DNA of 64,000 nucleotides from Photobacterium obscurum. Its GTDB lineage: Bacteria; Pseudomonadota; Gammaproteobacteria; Enterobacterales; Vibrionaceae. The stretch is taken from the NCBI RefSeq assembly GCF_026191635.1, contig NZ_JAKRRW010000018.1, positions 1 to 64,000 on the forward strand. Reading direction: 5' to 3'. The position numbers and the translations under genes are program-made. Shown one piece after another: positions 1 to 9,317 of the stretch (within the stretch, counting starts at the first letter, position 1; every line of letters starts with the position of its first letter). The notes below the pieces were generated by a model that did not search any database, was not told the DNA's origin, and saw only the letters and a program-made list of their open reading frames with translations.

Positions 1-388
1 CATTCCCCATAAGGTGTAATAGCTTAGATAAGTTATCAGTTCCAAAATCTTTGATCCCGAGAGATTTGATTGCTTCGATATCTGAACCAACTTGCGAAGC
101 TACTTTGTTTACCAAGAAATCAAGATTCAATGTCATACATAATTCAAATCCTATCCAGTCTATACGTTCTAGAATAGCTTCAATGTACTCATCTTTTGTG
201 ATTTCTTTGTTTCTTATAGCTCGTCGATATTCAACTGATTTTTTATTCTTCTCTAAGAGGTGAATTTGAAGTTCAGGATAGTCTTCTAGAGCTGACGGAT
301 TTTGAGCCAGTATATCTAGAAGCTTTTCTTGGTCTGTTAGTAACAGTCCAAGCTGGCAACGTGATTTTTCATCCATAATTGTGCTCAT
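1..388 (-). CDS. hypothetical protein, 3' end cut by window
   Basis: An open frame runs without a stop from an ATG at 388 off the left edge, giving at least 129 residues that begin MSTIMDEKSRCQLG. The product is charged and predicted helical, with no signal peptide or membrane segment in the visible part. I do not recognise the family. It is real rather than a shadow because no other frame here is longer and its codon use is even throughout. The full product cannot be judged because the C-terminus lies outside the window. Confidence 0.55.
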   Translation of the reverse strand, partial: MSTIMDEKSRCQLGLLLTDQEKLLDILAQNPSALEDYPELQIHLLEKNKKSVEYRRAIRNKEITKDEYIEAILERIDWIGFELCMTLNLDFLVNKVASQVGSDIEAIKSLGIKDFGTDNLSKLLHLMGN

Positions 389-510
389 TTGAGAATATCT
401 TTAGTCTTACCCGATATGGAATTGAACTTTGAACTGTAGCATAATTTTGATATCAACACTTATGTAATATCAATGAGTTATAGAAAACTAGATTTTATGT
501 TATTGCATAA

Positions 511-831
511 TTAATGCGATACATTACCACCTAAGTTAATGAGAACAACACCACTAACAATCATAATCATGCCTAGTACTGTATTCATGTTTGGTATATT
601 TCCCATCAAGGCTTGAACAAATGCCACCAAAATGATGCCAGCTCCACACCAAATAGCATAAGCCGTTGCACTAGACATACCGGCAGCAGTTGCAAGAGAT
701 AAGAAATAGAAAGCACATACATAACCAATAGCGCAGCCTATGGACGGCAGGATTTTTGAAAACCCCAATGTCATTGGGAGCAAAGTTGTCGCTGCCACTT
801 CAGAAACTATTGCAAGTGCTAAGTTAAACAT
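511..831 (-). CDS. SMR-family small multidrug efflux protein
   Basis: This 106-residue protein is made of four hydrophobic segments, the length and layout of small multidrug resistance (EmrE/QacE) exporters, which swap protons for cationic drugs in the inner membrane as dimers. The membrane-embedded acidic residue of helix 1 is present (Glu11 in ALAIVSEVAATT), and the later GxG-type helix packing region is visible near residues 85-100. The start at 831 has a good GAGGG ribosome site. It stands alone between an unknown gene and a gene-poor stretch, so the substrate cannot be inferred. Other SMR subfamilies (guanidinium or polyamine exporters) are possible. Confidence 0.8.
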   Translation of the reverse strand: MFNLALAIVSEVAATTLLPMTLGFSKILPSIGCAIGYVCAFYFLSLATAAGMSSATAYAIWCGAGIILVAFVQALMGNIPNMNTVLGMIMIVSGVVLINLGGNVSH

Positions 832-1326
832 GATGTTACCCTCTTGTTATTGAATAGAGAGATAAGGCTCTCTATTATATGCTGATTTATTTCAACTTCC
901 GCTTGTTCAGAACCAAGTTTGATTGTGTGAGATTTTTAACATTTTATCCTCTGTATCAGAGGTGTCATAACGTGTTCTCAATCGATGGGTAAATTGTATC
1001 CCAACAGTTTTTTCAAGTAATTTAGAGTGTTATTAGATGTAATTAGAAATGCCATATCGGCGTAAAGGGTGGGCATCCTTGCCCAGAAGGATTACTTTTA
1101 TTTAGAAGTAATAAGAGACACCCAGGGTGAATTATTCGTACAATTATCACTGTGATATGAACGTATCTCCATGACTCCACAGTATGCATTGAATGAATTT
1201 AATAAAAAGGCAGTTAAGATAATGGAAAATACTTTTTAACGACATAAGTTTCATATGGTGACGAGTAGTTAACTACAAGTAGATGAACATATTAATTCAG
1301 GTGTTTATTATCTGGATAAGCGCCAA
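832..1326. other. gene-free stretch, nothing recognised
   Basis: About 495 bases without a convincing reading frame on either strand. It holds the promoter region of the SMR gene at its left end. I see no RNA gene, strong hairpin or repeat here. Confidence 0.5.
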
Positions 1327-1770
1327 TTAGATTTTATTTTCTTGGCTTGAATTATTGTCTTGTACATGAGCATCAGAGGCTGGACTAATTTGCGTCAAAA
1401 GCGCCTTATTTTCATAATGAAACTCATAACAAGTTCGAGATTCCCAGACACCTGAACGGTTTTTCCCTGCCGTTGCGACCATGCCTTCTTTATTTTGTGC
1501 CAGCCATTCGTTTGCCGCATCACGGAGAGGTTGCTCATTCGTGTCACCGAAAAGACCACCATTGGTGTAACAGACAAGCATTCGGTCTTTGTTGCTATCA
1601 TGTGCCGGTGGGATAAGGTATTGACTGCCATCTTGTGAATTGAAGATAGAAGCCCCGCCAGCAAGAAGGTTATAGTCCAACATCAGACCAGCGGCACGCG
1701 TCATATTGATAGCTTCACAGCCAGACATCGCGAAAGTAGCAAGTAGAACCAGAGCAATAGTTTTTTTCAT
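1327..1770 (-). CDS. predicted lipoprotein, unknown function
   Basis: A 147-residue protein with a lipoprotein signal peptide: a Lys-Lys N-terminus, a hydrophobic stretch and the lipobox MSGC with the lipidated cysteine at residue 18. The mature part has two further cysteines (near residues 67 and 114) and no domain I recognise. It lies just downstream, in the direction of transcription, of the outer-membrane barrel gene, with a hairpin between them at 1783-1807. The two may therefore be expressed partly together. The function is unknown; an envelope location is the only safe inference. Confidence 0.65.
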   Translation of the reverse strand: MKKTIALVLLATFAMSGCEAINMTRAAGLMLDYNLLAGGASIFNSQDGSQYLIPPAHDSNKDRMLVCYTNGGLFGDTNEQPLRDAANEWLAQNKEGMVATAGKNRSGVWESRTCYEFHYENKALLTQISPASDAHVQDNNSSQENKI

Positions 1771-1782
1771 ATAATCACCAAT

Positions 1783-1807
1783 AAGAGGCAGCCTAAGACT
1801 GCCTCTT
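1783..1807 (-). terminator. hairpin after the barrel-protein gene
   Basis: Perfect 8-bp arms AAGAGGCA and TGCCTCTT around a 9-base loop, just after the stop codon of the barrel gene. There is no strong T run, so attenuation before the downstream lipoprotein gene is possible. Confidence 0.5.
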
Positions 1808-1819
1808 GAACCTATTTAG

Positions 1820-2653
1820 TTAGAAGCTAAATTGTGCGCCAACTTTCCAAACGTTATCGTTCTTCAGCTTCAAGCCGTCAAGGCTGCCGTCAAAGTCAGT
1901 ATCGCCCTTGATGGTATATTGGAAGTAAGGTTTGAAGTTATCAAAGCCGGTATATTGCGCTTTTAGCTCAAGTTCTGCTTGGCTATAGTCAGTATCGAGT
2001 GACTTTTTAAGTTTGTATTCTGACACTTTGTTATCGATATCGAGCTTACCCATTTTGATAATGTAATTGGCAGATAAATCCACCATATCGCTAACAACAT
2101 AACCAGCAGTAAGATCAAAACGATGTAGTTTTTCTTTCTCTTTAGAAGAAAGTGTGGCGTCAATGCCTTCCTTCACTGATAAGAACTTCGCTTTTAATTT
2201 GCCGTCACGAACTTCATAACGGTAACGAGCACTTGTATAAAAGCCGTTATCGAAGCTGTAGCCAGTCTCGATACCCAATTTAGCTGTATTGCTAGATTTA
2301 TAGTTCGCATCTACTTCATCACCACCCGGCATCATTGCACTACCGTTAATATTGCCATAGTAAGAAGCACGACCTGCATGGTGAGATGGAATTGTTAAAT
2401 CGAACTGAGGCTCAATGTACCAAGCATCAGTTATGTCAAAATTGTAAGCAAGCGAGAAAGTAGTTTCTTTGTGGTATTTAAGGTTATCCATGGCAACAAG
2501 CTCAATGCCACCATGTAAGCCACCGATCAATTCCGAATCAAATTTTGCAGTGGTTTCTTTGTCACCATCATGTGATAGTTCATAAGTTGTATTAGCTAGC
2601 GCCGCACCAGAAAATAGTGAAATTAGAGTTGCTGCTAAAATAGTCTTTTTCAT
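1820..2653 (-). CDS. outer-membrane beta-barrel protein, KdgM/OmpG-like
   Basis: 277 residues with a signal peptide ending in GAALA at about residue 20. Alternating amphipathic strands follow, and the protein ends in a C-terminal aromatic (VGAQFSF), the usual barrel-assembly signal. Segments such as YELSHDG at the mature N-terminus and repeated Y-x-Y-x strands resemble the KdgM family of small porins for acidic oligosaccharides, which is why I suggest that family. The match is by pattern only. It is located in the outer membrane. Long charged loops (residues about 155-180) suggest surface exposure. The substrate is not readable from the context. Confidence 0.65.
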   Translation of the reverse strand: MKKTILAATLISLFSGAALANTTYELSHDGDKETTAKFDSELIGGLHGGIELVAMDNLKYHKETTFSLAYNFDITDAWYIEPQFDLTIPSHHAGRASYYGNINGSAMMPGGDEVDANYKSSNTAKLGIETGYSFDNGFYTSARYRYEVRDGKLKAKFLSVKEGIDATLSSKEKEKLHRFDLTAGYVVSDMVDLSANYIIKMGKLDIDNKVSEYKLKKSLDTDYSQAELELKAQYTGFDNFKPYFQYTIKGDTDFDGSLDGLKLKNDNVWKVGAQFSF

Positions 2654-2911
2654 TTTTAAACCTTATTTGCTTTGTCTATTAAGCAATCCATCGCAAGGTT
2701 TTGTATTCCGTTGATTGTGTTGATGGTTAAAATCGACGCGCCAAAATGCAGGACAAATGCTGAAGTGAAATCGTTTATTTCCCCTTTTGATTCAGCATAT
2801 TAAATGATTTTGTATAGCGATTTATTCAACGGGGTGTATAGTATGTTTGATGGGATTTTGAGTAAAAACAAACGTTATTAGAAATCGTTAGAAATGGTGA
2901 GATGAAGGAGA

Positions 2912-2937
2912 AAAAGGCTGAAACTTGTCAGCCTTTT
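2912..2937 (-). terminator. rho-independent terminator of the M32 peptidase gene
   Basis: Arms AAAAGGCTGA and TCAGCCTTTT with a short loop, immediately after the stop codon of the carboxypeptidase gene on the minus strand. Confidence 0.8.
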
Positions 2938-2946
2938 ATTAGGTGT

Positions 2947-4428
2947 TTATTTCAGATAACGAACGATAAGATGGTTCTTGAAGTACTCTGCATTAAGGCG
3001 CTCACCGGTTGCATCGATCAGCAATTGGTCGGTCGATACCGTTGATGCCTTCTTCCATACATGGCGATCAAGCCAATTGAAGATCGGCTGCAGGTTACGC
3101 TCGCGGATCAGGTTTTCCACATTCATTTCTTTGCGCATGGCTGCCATAAACTGGGCGGCATACATGGCTCCTAGAGTATAGGACGGGAAGTAGCCAAAAC
3201 TGCCATCGGTCCAGTGAATATCTTGCATACAGCCATCGGTATAATTTCCTTTGGTCGACAGGCCTAAATATTCGGTCATTTTCTTATCCCAAAGCTGTGG
3301 GATATCAGCGACTTCAATGTTGCCTTCAATCAAGTCACGTTCTATCTCGTAACGTAAAATAACATGGGCAGGGTAGGTCACTTCATCGGCATCAACGCGG
3401 ATAAATCCAGGATTAACCCGGGTGTTGAATAAGGTCAGGTTTTCTGTTGATAGGGTTTTGTCCTGACGGGAAAATGCCTCGCAGGCTAGCGGCGCGAGGA
3501 TTCCTATGAAAGGCTCACTGCGTGAAAGCTGCATTTCAAAAAACAGACTTTGCGACTCATGGATACCCATAGAGCGGGCTTCACCAACAGGCAGGCCGTG
3601 CCATTGTTCGGGTAGGCCCTGCTCATAGCGGGCGTGGCCGGTTTCATGAATAACCCCCATCAGCGCTGATGTGAAATCATCTTCATCATAGCGAGTGGTA
3701 ATACGTACATCTGTCGGCACGCCGCCGCAGAAGGGGTGGACACTGACATCTAGCCGGCCATGATTAAAGTCGAAGCCAAGTTTATTCATTATCTCGAGGC
3801 TAAGATTCTGCTGCTGGTCAACAGGAAATGGTCCAACGGGTTTTACTACACTTTCTGTCGCCTGTTTCTCTCGGATTTGAGCGATTAATCCCGGCAACCA
3901 GCCTTTCACTTCACTGAACAACTGATCCAGTTCGTGGGTAGTCATACCCGGCTCGTAGAGATCTAGCAACGCATCATACCGACTCAAGCCTGTCGCTTCG
4001 GCGCGTATTTGCGCTTCTTTGCGAGATAACTCAACGACTTTCTCTAAGTTTTTGCTGAACTCATACCAATTATTTTCAGTACGTTGTGTACGCCAGGCAT
4101 GCTCGCACTTTGAACCGACAAGAGATTGCTCTTCAACCAAATCGGCAGGCAGTAGGTTGTTCGCCTGCCAGGAGCGCTTCATTTCTTTCAGGCTGGCAAT
4201 TTGGCCGGCATCAAGTGATTCGGTCTCAGCCTGTTCAAACCAATCGGCAAGGTGTGGGGCTGTTGCCAGTTCATGCTGGATTACTGCAAGTTCCGCCATG
4301 GCTTCAGAGCGGGCTTCATTGCCTCCCTCTGGCATTTTCGCAGCTTGATCCCAGCCACAGATCGCATCTAGGTGGGCTAATTTTGAAAGCTTCTTATGAT
4401 GTTGTTCTAGTTTCTTATAGAAAGTCAT
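2947..4428 (-). CDS. M32-family metallocarboxypeptidase
   Basis: 493 residues, the usual length of Taq-type thermostable carboxypeptidases, which remove C-terminal amino acids from peptides in the cytoplasm. The zinc site HETGH is at about residue 261-265, and downstream conserved blocks such as GIHESQSLFFE and VTYPAHVILRYEIERDLIEG are present. I place the start at the ATG at 4428 (MTFYKKLEQ), preceded by AAGGA at good spacing, rather than the in-frame TTG two codons earlier. There is no signal peptide. It is a single-gene unit ending in its own terminator. Family assignment is firm; the physiological substrate is not known from the sequence. Confidence 0.92.
   Translation of the reverse strand: MTFYKKLEQHHKKLSKLAHLDAICGWDQAAKMPEGGNEARSEAMAELAVIQHELATAPHLADWFEQAETESLDAGQIASLKEMKRSWQANNLLPADLVEEQSLVGSKCEHAWRTQRTENNWYEFSKNLEKVVELSRKEAQIRAEATGLSRYDALLDLYEPGMTTHELDQLFSEVKGWLPGLIAQIREKQATESVVKPVGPFPVDQQQNLSLEIMNKLGFDFNHGRLDVSVHPFCGGVPTDVRITTRYDEDDFTSALMGVIHETGHARYEQGLPEQWHGLPVGEARSMGIHESQSLFFEMQLSRSEPFIGILAPLACEAFSRQDKTLSTENLTLFNTRVNPGFIRVDADEVTYPAHVILRYEIERDLIEGNIEVADIPQLWDKKMTEYLGLSTKGNYTDGCMQDIHWTDGSFGYFPSYTLGAMYAAQFMAAMRKEMNVENLIRERNLQPIFNWLDRHVWKKASTVSTDQLLIDATGERLNAEYFKNHLIVRYLK
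3366..3373 (+). promoter_or_regulatory. KOPS (FtsK-orienting motif)
   Basis: GGGCAGGG on the plus strand, matching GGGNAGGG and pointing toward dif at 24.2 kb. Confidence 0.5.
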
Positions 4429-4434
4429 TACCAA

Positions 4435-4868
4435 TCCTTATGCTGACCACTAGCTGGCAGATAAAACCCTAGCCAGACACTAGCTCTTAGCATAAAAGTA
4501 TTTGATGAAATAAAAAATGGCAGAATGCGAAAAAATGCTTTTCCACTACAAAGTGGTAGTCACTACTTGGTTTCTAGTGTGATTAGGGATTAAATATCAG
4601 GTTTTCAGTGAATTATCGCCACAATGGAATTGCTCTAGCATTAGTTGCAGTAACTAAGTACTCGGCAGAACTTGATATCATTCTAACTAATGCGGTGAAA
4701 TGATGTACATGTTGTACAAAATCGAGCTATCGTAGGTTGCAGGTAGCGAGTGACGCGCGATATGTGTAACCAATTTTACAATATCGTAAGACTTCGTAAA
4801 GGTCGCAAGCATTGGTATCTCTGTTAGTTATACTGCTTGCATCATCATTGAGGGCTAGTTACATCATC
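4435..4868. promoter_or_regulatory. intergenic region with dacA upstream control
   Basis: About 430 bases between the divergent M32 peptidase and dacA genes. It should contain both promoters. I see no clear sigma-70 boxes, operator or RNA structure that I would defend. Confidence 0.35.
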
Positions 4869-6038
4869 ATGCAAAAGAATTCTAAATTTTATGCTTTACT
4901 TGTTGGCACAGCTTTGTTTTCGTCCGCGACCTTCGCCGCTCCAACAGTAATACCTGATGCACCATCGTTAGGTGCAAAAGGTTATGTACTTATGGATTAT
5001 CATACCGGACAAGTACTTGTAGAGCAGAATGCACATGAGCAACTAAACCCGGCAAGCTTGACTAAGTTGATGACAAGTTATGTTGCCGGACAAGAGATGA
5101 AAAGTGGCAATATCAGTAAAGATGATCTTGTTGTGATCAGTCGTAATGCCTGGGCTAAAAACTTTCCTGACTCTTCAAAAATGTTCATTGAGGTTAACAC
5201 TGAAGTGAACATGATGGACCTTTACCGAGGTCTGATTGTCCAGTCTGGCAATGATGCCAGTGTTGCTATTGCCGAGCACGTTGCAGGTTCAGAAGGGGCA
5301 TTCGTTAGCCTGATGAACTCTTGGGCGAAAAAGTTAAATATGAACAATAGTTCGTTTTCAAACCCCCATGGTTTAGATAGTAATGAACTGTATTCAACAC
5401 CTTATGATATTGCTCTTTTAGGAAAGGCGTTGATCAGTGATCTTCCTGATATCTATTCACTATATAGCGAGCGCTCTTTTACCTATAACAGGATCACTCA
5501 AAGAAATCGAAATGGCCTGCTAGCCGACAAAAGTATCAACGTCGATGGAATGAAAACGGGCTATACCAGTGGTGCCGGTTACAGTTTGGCTAGTTCTGCA
5601 ACACAAGGCGATATGCGTTTAATCTCTGTGGTTATGGGGTCGAAGAGCGCTAAAAGCCGAGAGGCTGAAAGCAAACAGCTGCTGAATTATGGTTTCCGCT
5701 TTTTTGAAACGGTGTCACCACATAAGCAAGGTGATGAAGTATTGAATGAGCAAGTGTGGATGGGCACTACTGGTACGATTTCTCTTGGAACCATGGAAAA
5801 CTCTTATGTGACATTGTCACGTAATGATGTAAAAAAACTGTCTGCCAGTATTGAGTTAAGTGATGACTTAGTTGCGCCGATCAGCAAAGGGGATATTGTC
5901 GGTAAAATCTTCTACCAGGTTGATGGGGAGGATATTACGTCGGTACCTTTAGTCGCGCTTGAGTCCATTGAGGAAGGCGGGTTCTTTAGTCGACTAGTTG
6001 ATTACATCAAGTTGTTCTTTATGGGCCTGTTTAAGTGA
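4869..6038 (+). CDS. dacA: D-alanyl-D-alanine carboxypeptidase (PBP5)
   Basis: Removes the terminal D-Ala from peptidoglycan pentapeptides at the periplasmic face of the inner membrane. From the ATG at 4869 the product is 389 residues, the usual PBP5 length. It has a signal peptide ending in ATFAA at about residue 24 and the three penicillin-binding motifs SLTK (Ser63-Lys66), SGN (126-128) and KTG (229-231). A C-terminal beta domain follows, with a final amphipathic anchor (SRLVDYIKLFFMGLFK). An in-frame earlier start would put 19 hydrophobic residues before a normal signal peptide, so I reject it. The gene ends in a strong terminator and appears monocistronic; the lipoyl-ligase genes that follow dacA in many relatives are absent here. 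Confidence 0.93.
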   Translation: MQKNSKFYALLVGTALFSSATFAAPTVIPDAPSLGAKGYVLMDYHTGQVLVEQNAHEQLNPASLTKLMTSYVAGQEMKSGNISKDDLVVISRNAWAKNFPDSSKMFIEVNTEVNMMDLYRGLIVQSGNDASVAIAEHVAGSEGAFVSLMNSWAKKLNMNNSSFSNPHGLDSNELYSTPYDIALLGKALISDLPDIYSLYSERSFTYNRITQRNRNGLLADKSINVDGMKTGYTSGAGYSLASSATQGDMRLISVVMGSKSAKSREAESKQLLNYGFRFFETVSPHKQGDEVLNEQVWMGTTGTISLGTMENSYVTLSRNDVKKLSASIELSDDLVAPISKGDIVGKIFYQVDGEDITSVPLVALESIEEGGFFSRLVDYIKLFFMGLFK

Positions 6039-6065
6039 TAACTTCAATTGGGTGTCATGATCAAA

Positions 6066-6090
6066 AAAGAGCCGCGAAATGCGGCTCTTT
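6066..6090 (+). terminator. dacA terminator
   Basis: Arms AAAGAGCCGC and GCGGCTCTTT with a 5-base loop, 27 bases after the dacA stop. It can act on both strands, since the next gene converges. Confidence 0.85.
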
Positions 6091-6126
6091 CAAATCAGTA
6101 CTCTTGGTGGTTAGACAATAAAAGTC

Positions 6127-6375
6127 TTAGTGTGTACGTCTCGGGCCATTACGGACAAGATCTTTACCTTTTTCGTAAACGTCTTTAGTTACCCAGCGCG
6201 CCAGAATAAGTTTCTGGCTATTATCGAATACTGCTACGAAAGGGCGGCCATCAGAATTATTGGTTGCCATGCCGACACCTGCAACACCTTCTAAACCCAG
6301 GCCACCATTTTCAATAGATAGTAGAAAGCGCTCTAGTTCTTCCAGGCTATCAATCACATCAAGTTCATTATTCAT
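6127..6375 (-). CDS. small hypothetical protein
   Basis: 82 residues, acidic N-terminal half (DVIDSLEELERFLLSIE) followed by a Gly-rich turn and a predicted beta segment (PFVAVFDNSQKLILARWVTKD). It has no signal peptide, cysteine or known motif. A reasonable ribosome site precedes the ATG at 6375. It converges on dacA across a bidirectional terminator. I do not recognise the family and infer only a small soluble cytoplasmic protein. Confidence 0.6.
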   Translation of the reverse strand: MNNELDVIDSLEELERFLLSIENGGLGLEGVAGVGMATNNSDGRPFVAVFDNSQKLILARWVTKDVYEKGKDLVRNGPRRTH

Positions 6376-6790
6376 CTGTTACACACTCTTTCTTACTTAG
6401 CAAATCTAGCTGCTTTTACAACGCTGACGCTGTTGCCTCATCTAATGATAGGCAAAAAGCCAATATCTTATTTGTTTGATTCATTAACCTTTCTTTAGGG
6501 ATGTTAGAGCCCTAAGAGGGAATGTTTTTGCGTACTTTACAGGTGATAAGGAGGGATTGGAACCGTATTGATGACAACCGCTGTAAAACATATCAGTGCA
6601 TCTAATTGCTCTCCTGTTGCACGAAGTAAAAGAGAACCTGATGAATAATTTGAAAATTGATGGATATGCTTAGTAGTCTTAAGTACACAGAGTGTTCCAA
6701 CCTAATACAAAAATCCGTATAATCCTCGCCCTACAAAGAATCCATCTAGGAAATCTACAGTCGATGTAGTCGACAGTGTGAGAAGTCGCA
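6376..6790. other. intergenic region upstream of ttcA
   Basis: About 415 bases between two divergently transcribed genes. Apart from the ttcA promoter at 6695-6723, I see no gene or structure. Confidence 0.4.
6695..6723 (+). promoter_or_regulatory. probable ttcA sigma-70 promoter
   Basis: A -35-like TTCCAA and a consensus -10 TATAAT separated by 17 bases, about 65 bases before the ttcA start codon. Confidence 0.6.
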
Positions 6791-7684
6791 ATGAATCAGA
6801 ATGATATTAGAAAAGAGACACTTGAATTCAACAAACTCCAAAAGCGCCTTAGGAGAAATGTTGGAAATGCAATTATCGATTACAACATGATTGAAGAAAA
6901 TGATGTTGTGATGGCATGCATCAGTGGCGGTAAAGATTCATTTGCGATGCTAGATATCCTTTTGAATCTTCAAAAGGCCGCACCAATCAAGTTTGATGTC
7001 GTTGCTGTTAACCTGGATCAGAAGCAACCAGGTTTCCCAGAGCACATTCTGCCGGATTATTTTGAAAGCTTGAATATTCCTTACTACATCGTAGACAAGG
7101 ATACATATTCAGTTGTTAAAGAAAAAATCCCTGAAGGCAAGACAACATGTGGCCTTTGCTCAAGACTGCGTCGTGGTACGCTTTACTCGTTTGCAGAAAA
7201 AATTGGCGCGACGAAGATTGCCCTTGGCCACCACTTGGACGATATCGTTGAAACCATGTTCTTGAACATGTTCCACGGTTCGCGCTTGAAGGCAATGCCA
7301 CCAAAATTGCGCTCTGATGATGGTCGCAATGTGGTAATTAGACCACTAACATATTGCCGAGAAAAAGATCTTATCAAGTATGCGGAACACAAAGAGTTCC
7401 CAATCATTCCTTGTAACCTATGCGGCTCTCAAGAAAACCTTCAGCGTCAGAGTATAAAAGCAATGCTGATTGATTGGGATAAGAAAACACCTGGTCGAGT
7501 TGAGAGCATTTTTAAGTCGATTCAAAATGTAAGTCCAAGCCAACTAGCGGATAAAGAGCTTTTCGACTTTGTTAACCTGCCGTTAGATCGTGAGGGTGAA
7601 AGGGCTGAGTACGCATTCAGCGAGGCAATGGTATCCTCAACTAACATCGATGAGTCAATGTTTATTGATGTAACCAACGTTTAA
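6791..7684 (+). CDS. ttcA: tRNA 2-thiocytidine(32) synthetase
   Basis: Thiolates cytidine 32 in the anticodon loop of certain tRNAs, using ATP and an iron-sulfur cluster. The 297-residue product has the PP-loop ATP motif SGGKDS at 45-50 and the three-cysteine cluster ligands in CGLC (Cys120, Cys123) and CNLC (Cys208), as in the E. coli enzyme. GHHLDD and the [20 protein letters not shown] block are also typical. The start at 6791 gives the expected N-terminus. It is a single gene with its own promoter and terminator, and sits near uspE and fnr as in other gammaproteobacteria. Confidence 0.95.
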   Translation: MNQNDIRKETLEFNKLQKRLRRNVGNAIIDYNMIEENDVVMACISGGKDSFAMLDILLNLQKAAPIKFDVVAVNLDQKQPGFPEHILPDYFESLNIPYYIVDKDTYSVVKEKIPEGKTTCGLCSRLRRGTLYSFAEKIGATKIALGHHLDDIVETMFLNMFHGSRLKAMPPKLRSDDGRNVVIRPLTYCREKDLIKYAEHKEFPIIPCNLCGSQENLQRQSIKAMLIDWDKKTPGRVESIFKSIQNVSPSQLADKELFDFVNLPLDREGERAEYAFSEAMVSSTNIDESMFIDVTNV

Positions 7685-7697
7685 TAACGCTGGCTGA

Positions 7698-7726
7698 GTA
7701 GGGCGGCAATTTGCCGCCCTTCTACA
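7698..7726 (+). terminator. ttcA terminator
   Basis: A 12-bp-arm hairpin (GTAGGGCGGCAA with TTGCCGCCC and an outer TCTAC) followed by a T-rich stretch. Confidence 0.85.
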
Positions 7727-7892
7727 TTTTTTAGTTTTCCCCAATATAACTCTTTTCCCTTTCATTGCTCTTTTTGATTTACTTCCCACTCAAATTCCCC
7801 AAGCCAAACCTATAACGTTTTTAGTCACTCTGTCTCACCCGTGCCTTCAGTTGCTGAGATTGATGTTGCATGACAAAATTAGTTATTTTGTA

Positions 7893-7920
7893 TTGACCTG
7901 TCTATAACTTCATAGTTTAA
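7893..7920 (+). promoter_or_regulatory. possible MerR-type promoter of the fusion gene
   Basis: A TTGACC -35-like box at 7893-7898 is followed by the partial dyad TAACTTCATAGTT, as in promoters with the long spacers that MerR proteins twist. This is suggestive only. Confidence 0.3.
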
Positions 7921-7967
7921 AGTCTGCTTACTATGATCGAGTTAGCACCCATATAGAGGAATAGGTG

Positions 7968-9143
7968 ATGTATCGAATATCAGAACTCGCTGAACAAGTC
8001 GGGCTATCACGTACCACGTTACTCTATTACGAAAAGTTAGGACTGATCGAAGGGCAACGTCTTGATAACGGCTATCGTATCTATAGTGATAGGGATGAGC
8101 AGCGTGTTCGGCTAATACAACAGCTTCAGGCTGGCGGGTTAACACTTAAGGAATGTAAGGCTTGCTTGAATGCCAAGGTCGAACGCCAAATTCTGCTCAA
8201 TCGCCTGCAACAGCTTGATGAGGAGATTGCCAAAAAACAACAATCTCGACAGCTACTTGCAGCTTTGTTGGGCGAAAGTGGACTCAAGGAGTGGCATGAG
8301 TCGATAGACAAGATAGCCCCCAATGCACACTTAGACTGGTTAATTAAACAGGGCTTTAATGAAAAGGAGGCCCTAAGATTGAAATGGCTATCAAAAGACA
8401 TGAATGAGCACGAGCAATATATGACTGATTTCAATCATATTTTTGATGGACTAGATAGATTGGGGCCTGGTACTGAAGCGGAAACACTGAAGGCGCTGAG
8501 GAAAGTACCATTTTCTCCGCAGACGCTCATGGAAGTGGGCTGTGGCAAAGGCATTGCCACAACGGTCTTGGCCAAGAACTCCTTTGCGATGATCACTGCT
8601 GTCGATAATGATGAACCAGCACTTGAGCGCTTAACTGAGCGGTTAGCAGATGCTGGCTTGGCCGACCGGGTGACGACTCAGTGCGCAAGTATGACCGATT
8701 TACCCTTTGAGGCCGCAAGCTTTGATGTTATCTGGGCAGAAGGGAGTGCTTATATCATGGGGGTCACCAATGCAATGGAACAATGGCGCAGTTTGCTTAC
8801 AGACGGCGGGGTGTTGGTGATTAGCGATTTAGTTTGGCAAACCAAAAATCCAAGTGCTGATGTGCAGGCGTTCTGGCAAAAAGAATACCCAGACATGACC
8901 ACCACTGCGAAGAGGATTGAACAGGCGCAAGCAGCTGGTTATCAAGTACTTGATACTTTTACATTAAGTGAAGCTGCGTGGAAAGCCTACTTCATGCCGC
9001 TTCAAACACGTGTTGATGCCTTAAAATCTGAGATGCAGGATTCGACAGCACTGCGCGATATTGAAGTAGAGTTAAACATTTATCGGCAAAGCCTCGATGA
9101 GTTTGGATACCAGATGTTCATACTGAAGAACTCCCGATGCTAA
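7968..9143 (+). CDS. MerR regulator fused to a SAM-dependent methyltransferase
   Basis: 391 residues in two parts. Residues 1-75 are a MerR winged helix (YRISELAEQVGLSRTTLLYYEKLGLI, then NGYRIYSDRDEQRVRLIQQL), followed by a helical linker to about residue 150. Residues 170-300 form a class I methyltransferase, with motif I VGCGKG near 191-196, an acidic strand-2 end (AVDNDEP) and a later FDVIWAEGSAYIMG block. No usual metal-binding cysteines sit in a MerR effector position, so the methyltransferase itself may sense a ligand or SAM. I choose the ATG at 7968 over the GTG one codon upstream. The single-protein design suggests a regulator that controls, and is tied to, methylation of a small molecule; that role is inference. 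Confidence 0.85.
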   Translation: MYRISELAEQVGLSRTTLLYYEKLGLIEGQRLDNGYRIYSDRDEQRVRLIQQLQAGGLTLKECKACLNAKVERQILLNRLQQLDEEIAKKQQSRQLLAALLGESGLKEWHESIDKIAPNAHLDWLIKQGFNEKEALRLKWLSKDMNEHEQYMTDFNHIFDGLDRLGPGTEAETLKALRKVPFSPQTLMEVGCGKGIATTVLAKNSFAMITAVDNDEPALERLTERLADAGLADRVTTQCASMTDLPFEAASFDVIWAEGSAYIMGVTNAMEQWRSLLTDGGVLVISDLVWQTKNPSADVQAFWQKEYPDMTTTAKRIEQAQAAGYQVLDTFTLSEAAWKAYFMPLQTRVDALKSEMQDSTALRDIEVELNIYRQSLDEFGYQMFILKNSRC

Positions 9144-9317
9144 TCTTTTTGCGTCGAAGCAATCAACAAACCTGAATTATGGTAATTACTTCGAGCATAA
9201 TCTAATTTTCAAACAATACCATACAAGGTCCAAAGCGCCATTCAGTTTAAATAAAGTGGATAATTCAGCTATAATCGGTGAGTTTGGGTATACCTGTCTG
9301 ATTTAAAAGGAAATGAA

